Origin: Lasiosphaeria ovina
Lineage: Eukaryota > Ascomycota > Sordariomycetes > Sordariales > Lasiosphaeriaceae
DNA: 64,000 nt
Reading direction: 5' to 3'
Assembly: GCA_033439765.1 (NCBI GenBank)
Contig: JAULSN010000002.1
Location: 930,001 to 994,000 of the forward strand
Shown: piece after piece, positions 57,505-64,000 of the stretch
Layout: each line of letters begins with the position of its first letter
How positions within the stretch are numbered: the first letter of the stretch is position 1
Program-made: the position numbers and the translations under genes
The notes under the pieces: generated by a model
What the model was told of the DNA's origin: nothing
The model's input: the letters and a program-made list of their open reading frames with translations, nothing else
Database searches by the model: none

Positions 57505-58695
57505 ATGCCTTGTTCAATGCCGCGCTTTTCAACTGACAGCAACACTGGGCCGCCTCATGTTCCTCTACCCCAGACCACAAGAGTCCAGAGGAACAAACTA
57601 AGGAAACGGCCGCCGTTCTGGTCCCCGGATACAAGCACAGCTGCCTACGATCTCTGCCAACTCATGGGGAACAATGCCAGCTTTGAAATCATACCGCGGC
57701 CGGCGCGCCCGCCTCGCCCATCTGCGACCGACATCCCGGACCTCCCCAACCTGCCCATGTACGAAAACTTCACCTCCAAACACCGCCCAGTCACGCTACT
57801 CGACGAAAAGACCCCTCGGGTGTATGGACGGCGTCCGTCCATGACCACGACAAGGTGGTCATCGGCGGATGGACCGCGGCCGCGGTGGGACGCCGGGGCT
57901 GGTGACGAAAGACCTGCTACGCACCACTCGCTAGCCGCGAGTGACACAACGGCCGTCGAGGTGCCCCGCTACGACCGGTCTTCCCGGCTGGCGGAATCGT
58001 ATCGAAACGTGCTGCCGGACAGGGAATCAATGACAATCGAATACAGGGAAGCACGCGGACCAATCAAGAGGCAGCAGGCGACTAGGCGGCCCCGGAGCCA
58101 GCAGCGCGAGCCTCACGCCAGCAATCATCCGACACGCAATCAGACTGTCGCGACCCCAGAACAAGAGAGATTCGACGTCAGATCTGCGCCTGCAAGAACA
58201 CGCTCGTCCACGGTCCCTTCGACGCCGACCTCGTCGATCACCGCGGTGGACTACGACCTCGGCCCCGTTGACGGGCTGGCGCTTGGCAAGAGCCGCCCCC
58301 CTTGTAGCCACTCAAGGGAGGCGGACAGCCAGAGAGACGCACTGTCCAGTAACAAAGAGCGGCGGACGAGCGAATATGTCGGGCTGCAGATCTGCTCGGA
58401 GCTGCTGACGGAGGAGCTGACGCGGACCTTTTTCCGGCAGCACCCCGGCGAGACGCAGCCGCGGGCCTCGAAGCTGCAGGTGCTCCTGCTGATTGAGGCG
58501 TACGAGGCCATGCTCGACTCGTGCCGCAGAGAGCTGCTGAAGCCGCCGCCGGCCCGGGGCGGCGAGCGCAGGAAGGGCCTGCGGGACGCCGTGAGGATCC
58601 TCGACCACTGGCTCGACTCGCTATATGTCATCTACGATGATACGTTTAGCGATGAGGCCGAGGGCGTGACGGCCGAGGTCGAGGGCATGATATGA
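57505..58695 (+). CDS. Hypothetical protein with disordered N-terminus and helical C-terminal domain
   Basis: A single exon of 396 residues from ATG at 57505. The first 270 residues are rich in R, S, P and T and probably disordered, with short motifs such as SFEIIPRPARPPRP and a PxxP-rich stretch. The last 110 residues look folded and helical (EYVGLQICSELLTEELTRTF; LQVLLLIEAYEAMLDSCRRE; VRILDHWLDSLYVIYDD). I do not recognise the family. The C-terminal block is the part most likely to give homologues in a search. Confidence 0.65.
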   Translation: MPCSMPRFSTDSNTGPPHVPLPQTTRVQRNKLRKRPPFWSPDTSTAAYDLCQLMGNNASFEIIPRPARPPRPSATDIPDLPNLPMYENFTSKHRPVTLLDEKTPRVYGRRPSMTTTRWSSADGPRPRWDAGAGDERPATHHSLAASDTTAVEVPRYDRSSRLAESYRNVLPDRESMTIEYREARGPIKRQQATRRPRSQQREPHASNHPTRNQTVATPEQERFDVRSAPARTRSSTVPSTPTSSITAVDYDLGPVDGLALGKSRPPCSHSREADSQRDALSSNKERRTSEYVGLQICSELLTEELTRTFFRQHPGETQPRASKLQVLLLIEAYEAMLDSCRRELLKPPPARGGERRKGLRDAVRILDHWLDSLYVIYDDTFSDEAEGVTAEVEGMI

Positions 58696-59083
58696 TAGGC
58701 CGGGATATCAAGTGCGCCGCCAGAATGGATATGTCGACGGGCGAAGAAAGCAAGGGTATGCATGGTTCAGTTCATTGTCGCTTCCAAGCTTACGGTGGTA
58801 GCAGTGTGAATATGGTGACGGTAGATGTTTTAGGTGTTTTCTATTCCTCTGCACAGTCTAATTCATGAGAAAACGATACCCAATCCGATCGGAGCGATCC
58901 CACGTGATTTTCGAATCCCAGGTGTTCAGCCGCATCAGACTCTCAGCTCGTATCCATTCCCCGTCCACCAAGTCCCATAGCTAGTCCAACCACTCCAGCA
59001 ACAGTGACTGGCCACAGATTGCTCTGTAGGCTACTGCCAATGTCTTCATAGCCGAGGCGCGGCTGGGAAACTACCCTCCGGAA
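58696..59083. other. intergenic
   Basis: Short spacer between two plus-strand genes; nothing recognised. Confidence 0.6.
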
Positions 59084-59800
59084 ATGGATCCGCTCGCGGT
59101 CGTCGCCAGCTGTCTCGGCGTGGTCTCGGCCATTGCCACCATAACCAAGGCCATCACGGAGCTGGTATCAGAGGTCAGGGACGCCAAAGACGAGCTGGGG
59201 CGAGTGTCGGACGAGCTCTTGTCTGTAAAAGCCTCGCTAGAAAACATTGCCGACATAGTCCACAAGTCAGCCATCTCCGCGCCTCTCGAGTCCCGCGTCA
59301 AGACGACTGTCGTGGGCTGCCGGGCTACCGTCGGTGACATCGGCGCCACCGTCGAGAAGTGCCTCACCCGACGCCGCGGCACCAGGTTTGTGGGCTGGAT
59401 GCTGGTAAAGGGCGACGTCAATCGCCTCCGGGCGTCCCTCATGTCCAGTAGGATGGACGTGGGAATTGCGCTCACTCTGATCAATAGGTCAGCTCTCACT
59501 CACTTCTGGATAATGAATGAATGTCTTTGGCCAACAGCCCGGCCAGCTAACTTGAGCTCTCTCGTCAGTGAGACGTCCCAAGGTGTTAAGTCGGACACTG
59601 GACAGATGGCGCCTCAGGTTAACGAGATACTCCACCGAGTTCGCCATCTCGACGGTCTCTCGGCCCAGGATGGCGTAACAAATCGCCAAGTCCTGGAAGC
59701 TATACAGCAACTCGTGCACCAGCTGGAGATGTCGAATTCAAGCGCCACACCGGCTCCTGGCGAGGATGAAGATCCGTGGGTAGATATTGTGGCAGGGTAA
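59084..59800 (+). CDS. Small protein with NLR-type N-terminal helical domain (HeLo/SesA-like)
   Basis: The first 130 residues start MDPLAVVASCLGVVSAIATI and continue TKAITELVSEVRDAKDELGR and LLSVKASLENIADIV. This hydrophobic helix followed by long amphipathic helices is the usual N-terminal domain of fungal STAND/NLR proteins (the HeLo-like/SesA-like group), where it can act as a membrane-targeting cell-death effector. Here no NACHT or repeat domain follows. An 81-nt intron (59488-59568; GT..GCTAACTT..CAG) is likely, giving 211 residues; because its length is a multiple of three and it has no stop, retention would give 238. The remainder is helical (VNEILHRVRHLDGLSAQD, RQVLEAIQQLVHQLE) and ends in an acidic tail. 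It converges on the TPR-CHAT gene with only 256 bp between stops, suggesting a possible functional pair. Confidence 0.75.
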   Translation: MDPLAVVASCLGVVSAIATITKAITELVSEVRDAKDELGRVSDELLSVKASLENIADIVHKSAISAPLESRVKTTVVGCRATVGDIGATVEKCLTRRRGTRFVGWMLVKGDVNRLRASLMSSRMDVGIALTLINRSALTHFWIMNECLWPTARPANLSSLVSETSQGVKSDTGQMAPQVNEILHRVRHLDGLSAQDGVTNRQVLEAIQQLVHQLEMSNSSATPAPGEDEDPWVDIVAG

Positions 59801-60056
59801 CGCGACGACGATGATCGCTTATTTAAGCGGTTGTGCGCGACTTATCGCTATGTAAGTAGGTAAATCGCTTTATATTTAATCTGTAAGGTTAACCAGTAGT
59901 GTTCGCGGCTGCTGGGTAGCCACAGTCAAGGCCGGGGCAGCATCTATCTACAACGTATTTTATGATGGCGAGTGTGATGGCTGTGAAAGTCCTGAGGGAG
60001 TTGATGTCTTCCATGCCATTTTGGATTTTGTAAGCCAACGAAATCGAGTGTCTACA

Positions 60057-63000
60057 TTAGGCCCCAAAGTGAACGTAGGGAACCCAGTGAGCTGGTTCCA
60101 TCTCATCGTCCTCGTCCCACCCAATCACATCTCTCGGCAACCGGACCGCACTCTCGGCCTCGCCTTCGCCCTGACCTCTGCCACCACCGCCCGCAGCGGT
60201 TCCTCTACCATTTACCGTTAGTGCGTGTTTCTCTAGCTCTGCAGTCGGCAGCCTATTCTTGTCCGTGGCCTTGCCGGGCGACGGCGGCGCGCTAGCGCCG
60301 CCAAGCCAACGATCCCGAAGCTCTCTACTGGCTCTGTGGAGTGCCCGACACACAGACATATCCGTCATGCCCCCGTCTCGTATCCCCTGGTACGTGATCC
60401 TCGCCACGTCGACGCAGATCCCGTCGTTGACCTCCCACAGGGTGCCTATCACATTCCGGAACCCAGCCAGCTGGCACGCGCTGATCAGGTGGATGTTCTG
60501 GTCGAGGTGTTTTTCGTTGTCGATTTTTCCGGTCCCGCACGCCGAAAGGTAGGCGAGGAACGGGGGCCGCTCGCGCAGGTTGATCGCCAGCAGATCAGCT
60601 ACCTCGAGGGGATTGGCCTGCCAGTCCTCTAGGCGTAAGTGGCTCCGTAGGGGGTTGTTGGGGTCTGTGTAGCCGTGACCGGCGAAATGGAAGATGTCGC
60701 AATCTCGCAGATGGGAGAGGACCTCTTCCGTGCATCGTCGTGCTAGCTCGATAGGTTGTATTGACGTAGACTCGCCAAAATGTGTGCGCAGCATAGCCAC
60801 CTCTTTCGTTGCAAAGGGGAGATTTGTGCTGCCTGGAGTGTGCTCCATGGCGACAAGCAGCGCCTTGGCAACCGTAGACTCACGGCGAAGTTTCATGCCC
60901 TGCATGATGGCTCCGATGGACGGGCTATACGAGGACATCACCCTGTCGATTACTGCTTCGTTAGAGCGCCTATCGTGTCGTCCTGCCGCGTGGAGCGGGA
61001 ATCTGCTCAGGGCGCCGACGGGAATCCACCGTACACGTGGCCAGTCATCATCGCCATCCGAGGGCGGCGGTTGCGTGAGCCCAAGCGCTCGTAGGACCGG
61101 GCCCGCGACAATATCCCAAAGCCATTCGAGAACTTGAGGACTTCCGAGATTGCCTTGCTTCGTCCTTTCTTCGATCTCCTCTCTGGAAAGCCTGGATAAG
61201 GGTAAGACCCGTATCGGGTAGTCTCTCTGAATAAGAAACGCGTCGCAGCGATAGCTTACGTTAATCAAAACGATGGGCCCTCCTCTTTTTATGATATGAT
61301 CCATGTCGGCATCATCTGGTACACTACGAAAAAGGGACAGGCGTTCGAAAATGAATTTATCAAGCCCGCTGCTCGCTGCAATATGCCGAGTTAGTTCGCG
61401 CAGAGCGGGCCGGTCTTCTTCTCTGTCGCGGCTCAGGGGTAGCTGGGGAGCGTGGCTTCCCGCCTGAGCTGCCTCTAGTTGATCACGGAGGTCGAGGAAC
61501 TCTTTTCCAAGCTTAGGCTCATGTCTCGCAAACAGTGACATGTCGGTACGTAGCTCGTTCAGGAAATGTGCAGGCATGCCGCGGCCGGCCTCAAGAAATT
61601 CGATCGCGTCAATGGGTTCACGTCCGAAGCTGAGCGCAACGGCCGCAGCGTCCGACGCCAAACCGCTGACCCGAGAAAGCAGGGTCTGGCTTTCCAGGTT
61701 CTCAAGGAACCGCGGCGTGTATGATTGGATCAGCGGTATGGCGCTGCTAGCAACAAGCCAAGCCTGTTGCCACTTCTTACCATGTATTAGTGTCGACAAG
61801 AAGTCTCGGGCGACTTCCAAAAAGTCCCCGGCAGTGGCACCCGGGGAAGACGAGTTGAAAGCTTCGCTATATGACGTACTCGCCGCCTCGAGATCCGAGT
61901 CCCGCCCTGTTGCCTTGTGTATTGCAGCATAACAGTCTCCGAGAGATCTGAATGCTGAAAGGTGGTCTGGGTGCTCTGGCGGCATCGCGGTTGTTGTGGC
62001 TTCCCGGGAAAACCGAGCCGCCATCTCCAAATACGCCGCTGTGCCCGTTTTCCCATGGCCGGCCAGGTAGCATCGTGCGAGATCAGTTAGCCGACGCGCC
62101 CTCTCTGGCAAGTCCTGCGGTGTATTATCTAGGGCTTTCTGCAAGGCTCGGACCGCTCTCTCAAAATCAGACTCCATTCCCATCATCTTATATTTTTCGA
62201 GATATGCCCATCCTAGGCAGCCGAATATCTCGACCAAAAAGGGCCCATGGTTTGGCAACGTCTCGTAGGCTTCCTGATAGAACTTCAGGGCAGCGTCGAG
62301 ATCAACCGCTTTCTTTGTGAAGTTGTACTTGGCGTAGCAGACAGCTCCCAGTTCTTTTAGAAGGCTAGCCCGGGATAGGGCGTGCCACGGTAGGATATCC
62401 GCAGCTTCCTGGAGTAGCTGCAAGGCCGCCTCAAGGTCGTCCATTTTGCCGAAAATCTCGTAATTCTTTTTTTTGGTCAGTCCCAAATTCCGAAGCCGGG
62501 CGCCCCGGGAGGAATGCGTCTTAGGTGTGATATCCACCGACTCCTTGTAGAGCTGGAGTGCCATCTTGAGGTCTGCCAGGTCCCCCGTAAGCTGGAACCT
62601 GTCGTCATACAAAGCGCCAAGACGGTGGAGTGCCGAGACCCAGGTTGGCTTGTCCGGAGCCGCGGTGTTGATGACCTCCTGGAATGATTCGATTGCTTTG
62701 TTGAGAAAATGTCCATCCCGTGTCAACGGACTGCCGTGGCCTTCTCCACACTTCATCTCGGAATAGAGGGCTTGATAGCATTCCCCGAGACTCAAAAGCC
62801 GAGCTGGCCTGGTTAGATGTTCACGTGGTGTGCTGTTGGCTGATGTCTCGCAGAGGGAGAGAGAGGCCGAGATATCTCCCGCTAGCCCTGTTCTTTCGAA
62901 ACGCGTGAAATATGCAGTCCCAAGGTTGTGTAGCCTGGTAGGACAGTCTGGGGAATCCTGCAGTGCAACATGGATAACGCCTTGACTTGTCGTCTGGGGA

Positions 63001-64000
63001 GGTGCCAGCTTTCTCTTCGTTCCCAGGTGCATGCTATAGTATCCGGCATTGATATCGCAAAGTCGGGAGGTCCAGTTCGCACTCTCCAGCATATCCCAAG
63101 TCCGTTCAGCGTCATGCCTAAATCTTATAGCCTGTTCAAGGTCTGCTTTAGTCCCTTCCCTTAGATACTTATCGTCAAACCATAATACTAAATTGCCGAG
63201 CAGCCATAACCTGCTATAACGGTCTTCCAGGCAGCCTTCCATTGACAGATCCAAAGCCTCCAGGCCAAGCCGGATAGATTCGTAAAGATCAGCCAACCTT
63301 CCTGTCACCGAGTATCGGCCGTGTAACCCTATTGCCAGCACAGCCACGTACAGCAGCCGTCCCGGGTGATCTATCGGCGACGAATCCACAGCTCGGCGAC
63401 CGAGTTGGATAGCTTCCTTGAGATCGCCTGGTTGCCGTGTCTCATGGAATCGAATACTAAGCACAAGTGAAAGACAACACAGATACCACGGCAGGTCTAG
63501 ATGATTGCTTTGTGCCATCTCAAGAGCCTCCCGTCCGAGTTGGAGCGCTCTCTCGACGTCAGCCATCGACTTTGTCGCGCCGAATCGGTTGCTCAGCGCC
63601 AATACGAGGTTGCTTAGATACCGTGGCTTCTGCTGATGATCTTCTGCCACCGCCTCCACAGCGATAAGGCAATGTTGGACAAAATCGGCGTCGATGCCAC
63701 GGCCACTGCCACCTAAGAAGCACTGCATTTTTCCAAGCCCAAAGTAGCATTGAAATTTCGCCGAGAGCGGGTGGTTGGCTGTCTCAGGGGTAGCTTTAGC
63801 TGCCAGTGCCAACCTGACGGTCTCCTCTAGGTCGGATGTTGCCGCTGTCCTCACATGCTGCTCACATAGCAAGGACGCGAGGGTCATCCAAGACTGAGAA
63901 GCACGGGCGGGCTCTCGGGGTGCCAAGTCCACGGCTTCTCTTCCCAGTCGTGTAGCTTCCTCGAGGTCTGCCAAGGTTGCCATTCTCGTGTATCGTTCGT
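60057..64000 (-). CDS. TPR-CHAT (caspase-like) protein, 5' end off the right edge
   Basis: At least 1,308 residues are encoded without interruption. Degenerate tetratricopeptide units of the type DLEEAIxLGREAV fill the first 850 residues (for example ADLEEATRLGREAVDLAP, GDLKEAIQLGRRAV, DLDAALKFYQEAYE). The C-terminal part is a CHAT domain (caspase HetF associated with TPRs), with the catalytic histidine in FHFAGHGY (H1103) and cysteine in LSACGTG (C1149) in window numbering, followed by GTLWEVNDG and the family ending MEPAHWVPYVHFGA. An ATG at 63983 exists, but the frame stays open upstream (ERYTR before it reads as part of another repeat), so the start is outside the window. CHAT domains are predicted cysteine proteases; TPR repeats would sense or bind the trigger. 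Confidence 0.93.
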   Translation of the reverse strand, partial: ERYTRMATLADLEEATRLGREAVDLAPREPARASQSWMTLASLLCEQHVRTAATSDLEETVRLALAAKATPETANHPLSAKFQCYFGLGKMQCFLGGSGRGIDADFVQHCLIAVEAVAEDHQQKPRYLSNLVLALSNRFGATKSMADVERALQLGREALEMAQSNHLDLPWYLCCLSLVLSIRFHETRQPGDLKEAIQLGRRAVDSSPIDHPGRLLYVAVLAIGLHGRYSVTGRLADLYESIRLGLEALDLSMEGCLEDRYSRLWLLGNLVLWFDDKYLREGTKADLEQAIRFRHDAERTWDMLESANWTSRLCDINAGYYSMHLGTKRKLAPPQTTSQGVIHVALQDSPDCPTRLHNLGTAYFTRFERTGLAGDISASLSLCETSANSTPREHLTRPARLLSLGECYQALYSEMKCGEGHGSPLTRDGHFLNKAIESFQEVINTAAPDKPTWVSALHRLGALYDDRFQLTGDLADLKMALQLYKESVDITPKTHSSRGARLRNLGLTKKKNYEIFGKMDDLEAALQLLQEAADILPWHALSRASLLKELGAVCYAKYNFTKKAVDLDAALKFYQEAYETLPNHGPFLVEIFGCLGWAYLEKYKMMGMESDFERAVRALQKALDNTPQDLPERARRLTDLARCYLAGHGKTGTAAYLEMAARFSREATTTAMPPEHPDHLSAFRSLGDCYAAIHKATGRDSDLEAASTSYSEAFNSSSPGATAGDFLEVARDFLSTLIHGKKWQQAWLVASSAIPLIQSYTPRFLENLESQTLLSRVSGLASDAAAVALSFGREPIDAIEFLEAGRGMPAHFLNELRTDMSLFARHEPKLGKEFLDLRDQLEAAQAGSHAPQLPLSRDREEDRPALRELTRHIAASSGLDKFIFERLSLFRSVPDDADMDHIIKRGGPIVLINVSYRCDAFLIQRDYPIRVLPLSRLSREEIEERTKQGNLGSPQVLEWLWDIVAGPVLRALGLTQPPPSDGDDDWPRVRWIPVGALSRFPLHAAGRHDRRSNEAVIDRVMSSYSPSIGAIMQGMKLRRESTVAKALLVAMEHTPGSTNLPFATKEVAMLRTHFGESTSIQPIELARRCTEEVLSHLRDCDIFHFAGHGYTDPNNPLRSHLRLEDWQANPLEVADLLAINLRERPPFLAYLSACGTGKIDNEKHLDQNIHLISACQLAGFRNVIGTLWEVNDGICVDVARITYQGIRDGGMTDMSVCRALHRASRELRDRWLGGASAPPSPGKATDKNRLPTAELEKHALTVNGRGTAAGGGGRGQGEGEAESAVRLPRDVIGWDEDDEMEPAHWVPYVHFGA

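Overview
The window reads as nuclear DNA of a filamentous ascomycete, most likely a Sordariomycete. Genes have short introns (about 50-180 nt) with GT...AG borders and CTAAC-type branch points. Coding regions are GC-rich and create long antisense shadow frames. The protein set is typically fungal: a PTH11-like rhodopsin-domain receptor, a PNP-NACHT-ankyrin NLR, a TPR-CHAT protein, a TENA/THI-4 protein and sugar-transporter-type MFS. The transposase relic is broken only by TAG/TAA codons, as repeat-induced point mutation (RIP) would produce.

Layout. 0-11 kb: edge fragment of a 4-coumarate-CoA-ligase-like enzyme (-), retromer VPS35 (+), a transferrin-receptor/glutamate-carboxypeptidase-like M28 membrane protein (-) and a TENA/THI-4 protein (-). 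11-17 kb: gene-poor, holding one two-exon acidic-tailed protein (-), a decayed copy of its C-terminus, diverged 100-bp repeats and a tRNA-derived SINE candidate. 17-25 kb: flavin monooxygenase (-), seven-exon rhodopsin-domain receptor (+) and a tail-anchored protein (+). 25.6-29.2 kb: a complete but inactivated Mutator-like element with terminal inverted repeats and an 8-bp target duplication. 29.7-37.2 kb: GFA-family protein, guanylate kinase, a PNP-fold-like protein with a frameshift, an unknown protein and a mitochondrial PP2C. 38.7-43 kb: an NLR with ten near-identical ankyrin units. 43.3-44.1 kb: an internally deleted relative of the Mutator-like element. 45-46.2 and 51.1-52.1 kb: decayed genes. 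46.8-55.7 kb: dienelactone hydrolase, a secreted neprosin-domain protein with a TATA box, an MFS sugar transporter and a divergent, intronless TATA-binding-protein paralogue. 57.5-64 kb: an unknown protein, a small protein with an NLR-type N-terminal (HeLo/SesA-like) domain and, facing it tail to tail, a TPR-CHAT caspase-like protein that runs off the right edge.

How it fits together. The left third is mostly housekeeping. From about 25 kb rightwards the window is mosaic: transposons, minisatellites, pseudogenes and candidate self/non-self or cell-death genes (PNP-NACHT-ANK; HeLo-like plus CHAT). Everything was read by eye; splice sites are inferred from reading frame and consensus, and family calls from recognised motifs without database searches.
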